Assembly (NCBI GenBank): GCA_007571365.1
Contig: RKRN01000055.1
Span: forward strand, 28,554-92,553
Length of the DNA: 64,000 nucleotides
Source: Candidatus Latescibacterota bacterium
GTDB taxonomy: Bacteria; Latescibacterota; UBA2968; UBA8231
Direction: 5' to 3'
The position numbers were made by a program, and so were the translations under genes. The notes below the pieces were generated by a model that worked only from the letters and a program-made list of their open reading frames with translations, was not told where the DNA came from and made no database searches. Positions 41,997 through 51,242 of this stretch are shown piece after piece (the stretch's first letter is position 1; each line of letters starts with the position of its first letter).

Positions 41997-42026
41997 GGGG
42001 GCGAGGTCATCTTCGCCCCCTTTTTT
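41997..42026 (+). terminator. Intercistronic Rho-independent terminator
   Basis: GGGGGCGA (41997-42004) pairs perfectly with TCGCCCCC (42013-42020) around an eight-base loop, followed by six T (42021-42026). The next gene begins only 25 bases later and has its own Shine-Dalgarno but no clear promoter, so this probably lowers read-through rather than ending the operon. Confidence 0.8.
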
Positions 42027-42050
42027 AATAATTTTGCCAGAGGATTGGGT

Positions 42051-44000
42051 ATGCTTTCACCTAAGTCAATAGGGGTCCTTTTACTCGCGTTGCTAGGTGC
42101 TGGCCTCTGCCCTCAAAATGTCTCCGGCGTGATTATTTATAGAATTGGCACCCCCTTTTCAACAGCAGAAAAAGACAGCCTTGAAGGCCTTGGCATCGAC
42201 TTCAGGGAAATCGACTGGGCGGCCTCCCAACTGCAGGATGCCCTTGAGTTGGACTCTTTGCAGACGGGTTCACTGCAACCCAACTACTTTGACGAAGACG
42301 AGGACATCGCCGCGACCCTCTTGAGCCGAGATGGTTGGGTGCGGGTGCGACTTTTCGCCAATCAAAATCAACTGATTGGCGAGGTATTGGTCGATGGCGA
42401 TCCGACTACGGGCCTCACGTGGCCAGCCGTAGCTCCAGAGAGCTTTCAGGTGGGCACTTCGCGAACCCTCAGTGAACAATTGACTTTTGATTTAGGCGGG
42501 CGATTTCTCATCCGGGAAGCGAGATTCCGCCCTCTGGCAGAAAAGCCAGAGCACTTTTTGGAGCGGCTCTCCATTGGCTCTCTCGATGAGAGGCTGGTCA
42601 ATATTGGCAACAGAATGTCCTATTTACCGACCGTAGCCGAAGTAAAAGAAAATACCGAACCTGAAGTCAGCGTGATTTTAGACCCACCGATATCTACGCA
42701 AACGGTTCAATTGCTGATTTTTCGCGACACACCCAAGGAAATAGGGCTCGCCGATTTTGAACTCTACGGCGGTGGTTTCTTGGGACGAGCCTCGTATGAA
42801 TCCGAAATAATCGAATTGGGAGATCTGGCCAGTTGGGGAGAGATCCGCTGGGCGGGCCGGCAAGATACGGACGCCCGGGTCGATATTCGCACCCGGACGG
42901 GAGCCGATCCACATCCCGATGTTTTTTGGCAGCTAAGACCCGAGCAGCGAGATAGCGTGCAATTTCTCGATGGCGGTGGGGACTTGACCCTGAGCGAATA
43001 CAAGCGCCGGTACAGCAAGTTGCTCGACGTTCTCAAGCCGGTAGAACCCCGGGATAGGGTGAGCCCCGATACGGAAAACTGGAGTTTCTGGTCCAGCCCC
43101 TATCCGTTTGAAAATTCGGGGATCAGTATCGTTTCCCCTAGTCCCCGCCAATTTCTCCAACTCAAAGTGGACTTCTTTTCTACTATCGAGGATGGAGGCA
43201 AGATTGATTATGTCGAGTTTAAGGCCTCAGTGCCGCCGACTGTGCATGGTTTGGTAGGAGAAATTTTCCCGATTGATACCCAAGTGGGACAAGCGACGCA
43301 TTTCACCTATTTCATCCGGCCGACCATCCGGGCCGGCGACACAGGCTTTGATGGCGTGGAGATTACCACGCCGTCAGGGGTGGTTTCAGTCGATTCGCTA
43401 CGCATAGATGGAATCAATCACGACGACTTTACTTGGGAGAGAACTACAGATGGCTTGGGTTTTGAGATCAACTTTCCGCGCAAGCTGGAGCCGACCGACA
43501 GCGGGGCCCTAATCGAGGTAGTGTTCAACGCTCCGGTGCTGCGGGAAGTGGGTACGCTGTTTACTGGTAGGGTGTTCAACAGCACCGAGCCGAACGAGGT
43601 GCGCCAGCGCATCAATCCGGGCAACGCTGACGACGAGATAGAGAGCGACGGGATCTCCGTGAAAACATCGCTGAGCGGTTCACTGATATTTGCGCCGCAG
43701 ATTGGGCCCAATCCCTTTACGCCCAACGGTGATGCCATCAACGATGTGGTACATATTTCCTATAAGCTCTTGCGGGTAACGTCCCAAGTTCCGGTCTCTG
43801 TGGAAATTTTTGACCTGTCCGGTCGGCTAGTTACGCAAATATACGCTGGAGACATTTCCATCGGAGAGTATTCTCATCCTTGGAATGGGACGGACCGCTC
43901 TAACCGGCTAGTGCCTCCGGGACTTTACTTATATCGAATAGCGGTAGATATCCAAGCGGAAGAGGGGATCAAGAGCGGCATTATCGCCGTAGCTTATTGA
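42051..44000 (+). CDS. Exported protein with FlgD/CHU_C-like C-terminal domain (family member 1)
   Basis: This 649-residue protein starts at ATG 42051 with AGAGGA seven bases upstream; a TTG two codons earlier is unlikely. It has a signal peptide (GVLLLALLGAGLCPQNVSG). The middle has the module ending RTRTGADPHPDVFWQLR and, near residue 363, SPSPRQFLQLKVDF, shared with the four relatives in this window. A beta-sandwich of cohesin/CARDB look precedes the C-terminal domain from about residue 553: NPFTPNGDAINDV, EIFDLSGRLV, HPWNGTDRSN, VPPGLYLYRI, ending IIAVAY. That domain is of FlgD/CHU_C (type IX secretion signal) type. It is probably secreted and surface-held. A clear discoidin domain is not seen in this copy. 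Confidence 0.8.
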   Translation: MLSPKSIGVLLLALLGAGLCPQNVSGVIIYRIGTPFSTAEKDSLEGLGIDFREIDWAASQLQDALELDSLQTGSLQPNYFDEDEDIAATLLSRDGWVRVRLFANQNQLIGEVLVDGDPTTGLTWPAVAPESFQVGTSRTLSEQLTFDLGGRFLIREARFRPLAEKPEHFLERLSIGSLDERLVNIGNRMSYLPTVAEVKENTEPEVSVILDPPISTQTVQLLIFRDTPKEIGLADFELYGGGFLGRASYESEIIELGDLASWGEIRWAGRQDTDARVDIRTRTGADPHPDVFWQLRPEQRDSVQFLDGGGDLTLSEYKRRYSKLLDVLKPVEPRDRVSPDTENWSFWSSPYPFENSGISIVSPSPRQFLQLKVDFFSTIEDGGKIDYVEFKASVPPTVHGLVGEIFPIDTQVGQATHFTYFIRPTIRAGDTGFDGVEITTPSGVVSVDSLRIDGINHDDFTWERTTDGLGFEINFPRKLEPTDSGALIEVVFNAPVLREVGTLFTGRVFNSTEPNEVRQRINPGNADDEIESDGISVKTSLSGSLIFAPQIGPNPFTPNGDAINDVVHISYKLLRVTSQVPVSVEIFDLSGRLVTQIYAGDISIGEYSHPWNGTDRSNRLVPPGLYLYRIAVDIQAEEGIKSGIIAVAY

Positions 44001-44039
44001 TCTTCAGTCGCTTCCCAGATGAGTACGTGAGAGACCCCA

Positions 44040-46697
44040 ATGCATCGTGCATGGCAGAAAACATTCAAGCTGGTGAGCACTAGCTTGGTCTGTCTCTTAA
44101 GTAGGATGATCCTAGGCGAAGTGGCTTGGGGGCAAGAGGGCTTTTCTATCCAAGACGGCGCGGCTATCATCGACTCCGAGGATCACTGGGCTCGGTGGCA
44201 GTCGGTGGCAAAGACCATCCAGATCACCGAGGAGGGTGTAAAACCAGCCTTTATACGCAAAAGTACCAAGATCGAAGTGGATGGTGCTGAACAGGTAGTC
44301 CCCGGCATTAACGCGGTCTTAAATGCCTCCGAATTCGGCGGCGGAATATGGGATGCCGGCTCTAATCGCTTGAGCGCAGAAAACCTCATGGACGGCAGGA
44401 TGGACACCTACTGGGAGCCGGATACTTCCACCCCTCTTAGGGATTGGTGGGTACAAATCGATTTGGGGCGAGCCGTATCGGCCAATAAGATCGTCCTCAA
44501 GTTTGTCGGGGAGGACCTCGGAGACCCCTTTCTCCAATTCAAGGTCCTCACCTCGCAGGGGGAGACGATCATCGGCCCACTGGTATTCAGGAAACGCTTC
44601 TCAACGAACAAGCCGATCAAGAATGAACGGGCCTTCGAAGTCGACTTGACCAACCAGTTGCCCACCAAGTGGACACAGGTACGCGGGGATTTTACCGGCG
44701 ATGTGATCAGATTCGTCTCTGTCGGTATCACGGACAGCGATTTTGGCAAGGCAAGACAAGTTTCCCAGTCCACTTACGAAGACCTCGACCCCGACCAACA
44801 GGGCGACATAGAATACTTCCGCCGAGAAACCTCGGGAAGGCTGAGATTGCTGGAGGGGCGCGAAGATTGGGAAGCCTTGACCGGTGAGGACAGTCAAGGC
44901 CCTATCGTCTACTATCGCCGCGAACTGCCTCGATTGGCGGAAGTGGAGGTCTGGTCGATCGGCGACAATATCGGCACTGGCGTGCTGGAGCGGGGTGGCA
45001 AGGTGACGAGCTGGGAAAACAACGGTGCTGAGGGTGTGGTGGTAGACGGGGTGATATACAGTGTAGAAAAGGCGTTGTACTGGCCCGCTCAAGGAGGGTA
45101 CAATCCCGATAGACTGCTGCCTTCGGAGCCACCGGATGTCGAGCGCGCCTTAGTGGTGGATCTGGGAGGGGCCTTCTTCTTGGACAATATCCGCGTGCTC
45201 CAAGCCAGCAGTAGCCCCCCTGGGCCTTTCCGGGCCTACCGCGTTGAAGTATCAGACGGCTCCACCAATGCCGGCGGGAGCTTGGCGTGGAAAACCGTGG
45301 GATCGCTCGACAATATCAACCAGAACGAGTCGTACCACGATTTTAAGTTCCCACTCACCAAAGTCGAGCATTTTTCTTTTACCTATAAGCTCCATGTAAG
45401 GGCTGGACGACACGGCTTGTCAGAGATTCAGTTTTTCGGCGAAGGATACATGCCCGAGGCTCGGATCGAATCGGTCTTTGACGGGCCTGCGGCGTTCATA
45501 GAATTGGGTGCCACTCCCCAAAACTTGGCGTCTATAGAGTGGAACGCGGATACACCGCCGGGGACGGATATTATTCTTCAGACTCGGACCGGCAACACGG
45601 TCAAAACTTCTACGCTCTACTACAAAAAGAATGGTGAGTTGTATCCGGGCACCGAAGAAGAAGCAGCGGAAGCGCACGCTACGAACAAAAAGTTCTTTGG
45701 AGATGCCTCTGTTGGACCCGTCGTTACCCAAACCAACCCGGGCAGCGATTGGAGCGGTTGGAGTCAACGCTATTTTAATTCGGGAGACAAAATCACCTCA
45801 CCCAGTCCGCGTAAATTCGTCGCCATCCGGGCGACCTTTCTCACGGAAAATCCCCTCGTGGCCGCTACATTGCGCTGGGTGAAACTCAACTTTGTAACGC
45901 CAGTCGCCAAAACAGTTATTGGCGAGGTGTTACCTCCTCAACTCGAGACGATTGGCAAAGAACAACTGTTTTCCTATTTCGTCCGCACGACCTTCGAGCC
46001 GGCCAACGAGGGTTTTGACGAGATTCTCATTGAAGCTCCCCCTAGCGTCAAGATGAAATTCAAGCAAGCCCATCTGAGCCTCACAGGCCAGCCAACTCAG
46101 ACCTATACCGCCCAAAGCGAAGATTTTAAGGTTGTGTCTGATGATTCCGATTCGCTTTGGGTTCGTCTGCCCACTCCCATTAAGGGGACCGGCGAGGCTG
46201 TGTTGGTTGAGCTTCAGTTCGAGGCGACCATATTCGATTTTACCACATTCTTCAATGGCTCTATCGGACATTCTTCCCTTCCCAATTCGTGGCAAAGAGT
46301 GGATCCGGGCGATGCAAACGAAATCACAGATAGCGAAAAAACCGTGATCCTAGCCCTTGAAAGGGGTAAAGTACTAGGTGATATCGAAGTTAAAAATAAA
46401 ATCTTCACCCCTAACGGCGACGGCATCAACGATGATATGGCTGTGAGTTTTTCACTCATGCGGGTGAAGGCATCAACGCCGTTACAGGTGCAAATATACG
46501 ATCTAGGTGGGCGTCTCGTTCACCAACTACGCGAAGAGTACATAACTACGGGACGGCATTCCGTGGTTTGGACCGGAGTCGACAACTCCGGGGCTTTGGT
46601 GGCTCCTGGCATATATGTGCTGAGGATCGACACTAAGGTTGATTCAAGATCGAGTAGAAATACCTCGGACTACCGCTTAGTACATGTTTCCTATTGA
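44040..46697 (+). CDS. Exported discoidin-like protein with FlgD/CHU_C-like C-terminus (family member 2)
   Basis: This 885-residue exported protein has two discoidin-like (F5/8 type C) segments: one near residue 115 (NLMDGRMDTYWEPD, WWVQIDLGRAVSANKIVLKF) and one near 360 (ALVVDLGGAFFLDNIRVLQ). Shared modules follow: IEWNADTPPGTDIILQTRTG near 500 and SPSPRKFVAIRATF near 587, then a cohesin-like sandwich (SLWVRLPTPIKGTGEAVLVE). The C-terminal domain from about 785 has FTPNGDGINDD, IYDLGGRLV, VWTGVDNSG, APGIYVLRI and ends LVHVSY. It aligns over its length with the 857-residue protein on the minus strand. It likely binds glycans at the surface. Its 3' end overlaps the next gene by 14 bases. Confidence 0.82.
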   Translation: MHRAWQKTFKLVSTSLVCLLSRMILGEVAWGQEGFSIQDGAAIIDSEDHWARWQSVAKTIQITEEGVKPAFIRKSTKIEVDGAEQVVPGINAVLNASEFGGGIWDAGSNRLSAENLMDGRMDTYWEPDTSTPLRDWWVQIDLGRAVSANKIVLKFVGEDLGDPFLQFKVLTSQGETIIGPLVFRKRFSTNKPIKNERAFEVDLTNQLPTKWTQVRGDFTGDVIRFVSVGITDSDFGKARQVSQSTYEDLDPDQQGDIEYFRRETSGRLRLLEGREDWEALTGEDSQGPIVYYRRELPRLAEVEVWSIGDNIGTGVLERGGKVTSWENNGAEGVVVDGVIYSVEKALYWPAQGGYNPDRLLPSEPPDVERALVVDLGGAFFLDNIRVLQASSSPPGPFRAYRVEVSDGSTNAGGSLAWKTVGSLDNINQNESYHDFKFPLTKVEHFSFTYKLHVRAGRHGLSEIQFFGEGYMPEARIESVFDGPAAFIELGATPQNLASIEWNADTPPGTDIILQTRTGNTVKTSTLYYKKNGELYPGTEEEAAEAHATNKKFFGDASVGPVVTQTNPGSDWSGWSQRYFNSGDKITSPSPRKFVAIRATFLTENPLVAATLRWVKLNFVTPVAKTVIGEVLPPQLETIGKEQLFSYFVRTTFEPANEGFDEILIEAPPSVKMKFKQAHLSLTGQPTQTYTAQSEDFKVVSDDSDSLWVRLPTPIKGTGEAVLVELQFEATIFDFTTFFNGSIGHSSLPNSWQRVDPGDANEITDSEKTVILALERGKVLGDIEVKNKIFTPNGDGINDDMAVSFSLMRVKASTPLQVQIYDLGGRLVHQLREEYITTGRHSVVWTGVDNSGALVAPGIYVLRIDTKVDSRSSRNTSDYRLVHVSY

Positions 46698-48447
46698 TCT
46701 TCTGCGATCCGCGAGGAACAGATTGGACAAACTACCGTTGGTCAAGACCGCGCTATTAGCGTTTTCTTGTCTGCTGCAGGGACTTACGCCGACCCAAAGC
46801 TATGGAGAGACGATCGTCATTGGCGGCGGTCCAAGCACCCTAGCGTGGGATGACCATTATTCCGCGACATCGGTTATTGATTTCGACACCAGTCCCGGCC
46901 AGATTCAGCCTGCTCAGACAGGTCCCGAAGACAATATCGTCCTGAAAATATTCGAAAGAGGAGGGACCGTAACATCGCCCAACGCGAGAATAGTGCTCGA
47001 AATATCCTCGAGTCTTTTGAATGAACAATTAGCGCATATGGTCAGCGGCGATACGACCAAGGCTTTTGAAGTGAAGGGCGGTTCCCCTACAGGCGTTATA
47101 TTTAGAATAGATTTGGGCGAGCGCTTCGGGGTTAATCGTCTCAAATTTTTTCCGCGCAAGGGATTTGAAGAATTTTTCCTGAAGGGCTATGAATTGCTGC
47201 TAAACGACGGCAGCGAGGAGCAGAAAACCCTAGCCGGGACGCCGGATTTCAAGGTTTTCAAAACCGAGGAACGCAATCTCGAGTCGACCGTTGATCTGGC
47301 TGTCCCTCTGCAGTTTGTTCGTTTCATAGAGGTGAAGCAATTAGTGCGAGGGGAGTGGGAGATTGACGAGTTTCAAGTTTTTGGTGCGGGTTTTGCCTCT
47401 ACGGCATCGTATACCTCAAAAGTATTTGATCGAGAACAGCCCGCGGTCTTTGGCGACATAACATGGGCTAGGGGGAGCATCGGCGAACCGACAAGAACAG
47501 ATGCCATCCTCGTGACCCGGAGTGGCAACACGCCGGATCCCAGCGATTCGCTGTCTTGGAGCACTTGGTCCTCCCCCTACCCTGCCGGAGTCCGCACGGC
47601 GATTGAATCACCAGCCCCACGTCGTTTTTTTCAGTTTCGTTTACTCCTTAAGACTAGCGATATACTAGCAGCGGCTACAGTTGATTCTCTCTCCTTTGAG
47701 ATGTCTCCTGCCCTAGCCGACTCGCTGGTGGGCGAGATATGGCCCCAACGTGCTTTGATCGGGCAGAATACCCCCTTTACCTATGCCGTGAGAGCCGTCA
47801 ACAGCCGTGGCTTTAACCGTCTCGAACTAAAAACTATGGCACCGGTAGATGTAGTTCACTCCGTTCAAATAGACGGAACCGATGTCGAATGGGAAAAGAC
47901 GGATACAGAAGACGGGGTCCAAATTATCTTCCCCCGGATTGTGGGAGACCACACCTTGCGAGTGGTATTTGAGAACGTGGCTTTGCAGTACAATACCTTT
48001 TTTGCCGGCAGAGTCTCCGATAGTCAAGAACCGGACAATCTGCCCCAAGTAGTCACCGAGGGAGACGCAGTCTCTGATTTTGAGGCCCAAGGTGATGACC
48101 TTTCGGTCGAGATCTCGGTGGGCAAAAACCTCATTCATTCGATGGATGTGGCTCCTGCTCCTTTCACGCCCAACGGCGATGGCCTAAATGATGAAGCTTT
48201 GGTGACTTACGACATCGTCAACCTGACGGGTGGTGCTTTGGTTTTGGTGGGGGTATACGATCTTTCTGGCAGACGTGTAAAGAAGATCTATTCAGGACTG
48301 GATCCCAGTAGGAGATACCAAAGGGTTTGGAATGGAACGGACGAGAGCGGTGCCAAGGTGCTACCCGGAATCTATTTGGTGCGAGTGGAAATTGATGCGG
48401 ATTCAGGATTCGAGAGTAAGACGAAAATTGTTCCAATAGTCTATTAA
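46684..48447 (+). CDS. Exported discoidin-like protein with FlgD/CHU_C-like C-terminus (family member 3)
   Basis: This 587-residue protein starts inside the end of member 2. Its signal helix is TALLAFSCLLQGLTPTQSYG. One discoidin-like segment lies near residue 140 (FRIDLGERFGVNRLKFF). The RSGN/SPAPRRFFQFRLLL module is near 310 and a cohesin-like sandwich precedes the tail. The C-terminal domain from about 493 reads APFTPNGDGLNDE, VYDLSGRRV, VWNGTDESG, LPGIYLVRV and ends IVPIVY. It is a shorter version of members 2 and 4. The overlap with member 2 points to coupled translation. Confidence 0.8.
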   Translation: MFPIDLLRSARNRLDKLPLVKTALLAFSCLLQGLTPTQSYGETIVIGGGPSTLAWDDHYSATSVIDFDTSPGQIQPAQTGPEDNIVLKIFERGGTVTSPNARIVLEISSSLLNEQLAHMVSGDTTKAFEVKGGSPTGVIFRIDLGERFGVNRLKFFPRKGFEEFFLKGYELLLNDGSEEQKTLAGTPDFKVFKTEERNLESTVDLAVPLQFVRFIEVKQLVRGEWEIDEFQVFGAGFASTASYTSKVFDREQPAVFGDITWARGSIGEPTRTDAILVTRSGNTPDPSDSLSWSTWSSPYPAGVRTAIESPAPRRFFQFRLLLKTSDILAAATVDSLSFEMSPALADSLVGEIWPQRALIGQNTPFTYAVRAVNSRGFNRLELKTMAPVDVVHSVQIDGTDVEWEKTDTEDGVQIIFPRIVGDHTLRVVFENVALQYNTFFAGRVSDSQEPDNLPQVVTEGDAVSDFEAQGDDLSVEISVGKNLIHSMDVAPAPFTPNGDGLNDEALVTYDIVNLTGGALVLVGVYDLSGRRVKKIYSGLDPSRRYQRVWNGTDESGAKVLPGIYLVRVEIDADSGFESKTKIVPIVY

Positions 48448-48491
48448 TTATAACTATTCTCATTTTACCTGAAAGCTAGGGTGGAACTCTC

Positions 48492-51203
48492 ATGCTGACC
48501 TGCCATATTTGCAACACTCTACCGCGCAGTATTAGTTCAGCTACCATAATTTATGCCTTTCTCTCGTCCATGTTAGCTTTCGCCGTCGACGCGCAGGCCC
48601 AAGATGTCGATCCGCTGCGCATAAAAGGTGTGCGCCGAGGGGCCGAACTCACCTTTGAACCAATCGGATCCGGCGTGCTGTTCGGAGCCTTGGATCCAGC
48701 GGTCAAAAAGTGGTATGTACCTCAAGAACTTTTCTTGGAATACCGTTGGAAACAGTGGGAATACACCAACTACGCCAAAGATCACTACAATCGCTACGTA
48801 GATATCAATTTAGCCGGGGATTACTTCTACGATATTTACGGTTCCTATATCACTAGAGGATGGTTAATCTACGATTGGTCCCAGACGCAGCCCCAGCAAG
48901 GAGGTAGCAATTTATTCAAGACCGAGAGATTCCAAAACTTTTTTAGCAATTTGGTCATTGCCTCTGACCAAAAGGGGCAACACAACTTGGCTATAACCAT
49001 AGGCAATGAGATCCGATCGACTCTTACCCCAATGACCTTCTCAAAGCCAGCCTTGGACGGAATTCAAGTGGACTACCAAGCCGACAAATACCAAGTCACG
49101 ACGATCCTTTCGCGGATTTCTTCGCCCGGTGGAGCCGGTCCGCGCAACCCGGCGGTTAACCAAACGACCAGCCTGACAACGCTGATGGGTGGGCGGGCTG
49201 TCACTCAAGTAGGCGATTTTATTAGCATCGGGGCCAACTATGTAAGTGCCCACAATTCCTTCCAACTCTTAGATGCCTTTGAAGGAACTCCTAGGAGTGG
49301 TTCGATCACTTCTAGTCAAAATGCTGAAAATATCACCCAACTCTTCGTCCGTCTGACCGACGATTCACCCGAAGATAACGAAGGTGGAGCTACTCTCTTC
49401 GCTTGGGACATGATCATAGAGGCCGAAATCGAAAGCATTGATGAGGAGGGAGAACGGGGGTTTAGGCGAGAGGTGGTCCGGGCTAGCGAGGCCGGTCTCA
49501 AGCCCTCGCCTCAAGGCGGCTTTCAGCGCTTAGGTTTCTGGGAAGCCAGTGGCTCTGAGCAGATCGAATTAGTATACGATTTTTCTGAGGGAACCTACAC
49601 CGGTCCCGACCCTTCGGAGATACGAAAAGTGACTTTTGAACTGGTGGTTGCCAACGACTACAGAATCGAAGTGTCTTCAAACCGCCAGAATAATCGGCAA
49701 AATAACAACGTGTTTCTGCTGGCGGCCAGAGCCCAAGAAAACGTCAACGATGGCTCCAATCTCAGAGTTCTCAATATCCCGTACGGTTTGCCGACCGCCA
49801 CCGAAATTTTCGGTTTTACTCTGGAGGCGAACAATATTGCGGGGCTTGATTTCTACGGCGAATTTGACCGCAGTAGGAGTTACCGAAAATACCCCAACAG
49901 ACAGCATACAAAACACCTATCGGCTTTTGACCAAGGCGATGGCTGGATGTTGAATCTATCGAGAGCCGTTCAGCCATGGTTCTTTTTTGGCGAGGCTTAC
50001 AGTATGGACCACAATTATAATACAAGTGCTATCTTGGCCCGGGGCGAAGTCAACATAGATTACGAAGACCGAACGAGATTCTACTACGAACTCGTTGATG
50101 ACAATGACGATCAGGATCGGTTTCCCGATTGGCAGAGGATTAACGAAAGTATCGACTTGAATGTATTCCCCGGCTTGGACGAAAACGTCGACTTTATTTC
50201 CGATTTCAACCAAAACGACAGCGAAGATCTACCCAACTTAGTACCCGACTACGACGAGCCCTTTCTGCGCTATTCTACGGATCGCCCCGAGTATCTGTTC
50301 GGCATAGATATGAACAACAATATATGGGTAGACCGGTTTGAAAACGACGATGAAGCAGATCTTCCCTACGGTAGGGATTTAAGTGGGTACAACCTTTATG
50401 CCGGCGTCAACGTTACTCCAGAAGTGAGGTTGACGGTCGGCCGCACTGATGAGAGCCTCATTGCTGGCGACGGAGAAAACACCACCCATTATTTGCTTTT
50501 TACGCTGGAAAAGGACTACCCTGGACTAGGCAAGCTGAGGATTTTCGAGAACTTCAGACTAGCTAAGGACAACATAGAAAATGACCTCCGCCAATGGGAC
50601 GAATTCGAGAGGCGAAATGTCCCTACTATCGATCCTCTGGCGGCCCGAAATACGTGGATAAATTCGTTCTATATAAGCTTCGACTATACCAAGCTGAAGA
50701 ATCTAAATCTCATCAACAAGCTAAAATACGACCGCTGGCAGCAAAGAGAGAGACAACCCAATCTGCGACAAGACTTCGTTTTTGTCGGTCTAATCAATAA
50801 AGTGGACTATGTTCTCAAATTCATTAATCTCGATATCCAGCCAAAAATTAAAAACGAATTGAGGATAGAATCTCCAGCACTTAAATCAGATCCTAAACGG
50901 AAGGAAGACACGCTGATTTTTACTTTATTGGCCCGGTGGCCATTGTTTAATAACTCCACTATGCAGGCCGGCGTGGAGTACACCGTTTTCCAGCAGCTCA
51001 GGGATTCGGATACAGCGGTCAAGGAAGGGTTGCTAGACGACTTCAGTGAAATTGTGGGCGCGGCCCAGTTCTCCAATAACTCAAACTACTTGGGCTACAG
51101 CTTGACGACCCTGCTGGGGCTCAGGCTGACTAGAAGAGCCATAGATAACGAAACCGAAACGGGTAGAATGGCTTTTGCCACGGTATTTGCCGGATTGGAG
51201 TAA
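48492..51203 (+). CDS. Probable outer-membrane beta-barrel protein, 903 residues
   Basis: This exported protein has a signal-like N-terminus (IYAFLSSMLAFAVDAQAQ). Most of it consists of alternating beta strands rich in Tyr, Phe and Trp (ELFLEYRWKQWEYTNYA, YDIYGSYITRGWLIYDW, SFYISFDYTKLKNLNLI, LGYSLTTLLGLRLT), which suggests a large outer-membrane barrel. Around residues 526-640 it carries repeated Asp/Asn-rich stretches (DDNDDQDRFPDW, DFNQNDSEDLPN, DMNNNIWVDRFENDDEADLP) that look like calcium-binding loops. A conserved-looking domain with YDFSEGTY and ARAQENVNDGSNLRVLN lies near 360-440. I recognise no named family. Its place after three secreted proteins makes it a candidate exporter, anchor or receptor for them. 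Confidence 0.72.
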   Translation: MLTCHICNTLPRSISSATIIYAFLSSMLAFAVDAQAQDVDPLRIKGVRRGAELTFEPIGSGVLFGALDPAVKKWYVPQELFLEYRWKQWEYTNYAKDHYNRYVDINLAGDYFYDIYGSYITRGWLIYDWSQTQPQQGGSNLFKTERFQNFFSNLVIASDQKGQHNLAITIGNEIRSTLTPMTFSKPALDGIQVDYQADKYQVTTILSRISSPGGAGPRNPAVNQTTSLTTLMGGRAVTQVGDFISIGANYVSAHNSFQLLDAFEGTPRSGSITSSQNAENITQLFVRLTDDSPEDNEGGATLFAWDMIIEAEIESIDEEGERGFRREVVRASEAGLKPSPQGGFQRLGFWEASGSEQIELVYDFSEGTYTGPDPSEIRKVTFELVVANDYRIEVSSNRQNNRQNNNVFLLAARAQENVNDGSNLRVLNIPYGLPTATEIFGFTLEANNIAGLDFYGEFDRSRSYRKYPNRQHTKHLSAFDQGDGWMLNLSRAVQPWFFFGEAYSMDHNYNTSAILARGEVNIDYEDRTRFYYELVDDNDDQDRFPDWQRINESIDLNVFPGLDENVDFISDFNQNDSEDLPNLVPDYDEPFLRYSTDRPEYLFGIDMNNNIWVDRFENDDEADLPYGRDLSGYNLYAGVNVTPEVRLTVGRTDESLIAGDGENTTHYLLFTLEKDYPGLGKLRIFENFRLAKDNIENDLRQWDEFERRNVPTIDPLAARNTWINSFYISFDYTKLKNLNLINKLKYDRWQQRERQPNLRQDFVFVGLINKVDYVLKFINLDIQPKIKNELRIESPALKSDPKRKEDTLIFTLLARWPLFNNSTMQAGVEYTVFQQLRDSDTAVKEGLLDDFSEIVGAAQFSNNSNYLGYSLTTLLGLRLTRRAIDNETETGRMAFATVFAGLE

Positions 51204-51242
51204 CCTACCTATGCACAGAAATACAGAGGAGATCTGAGTTAC

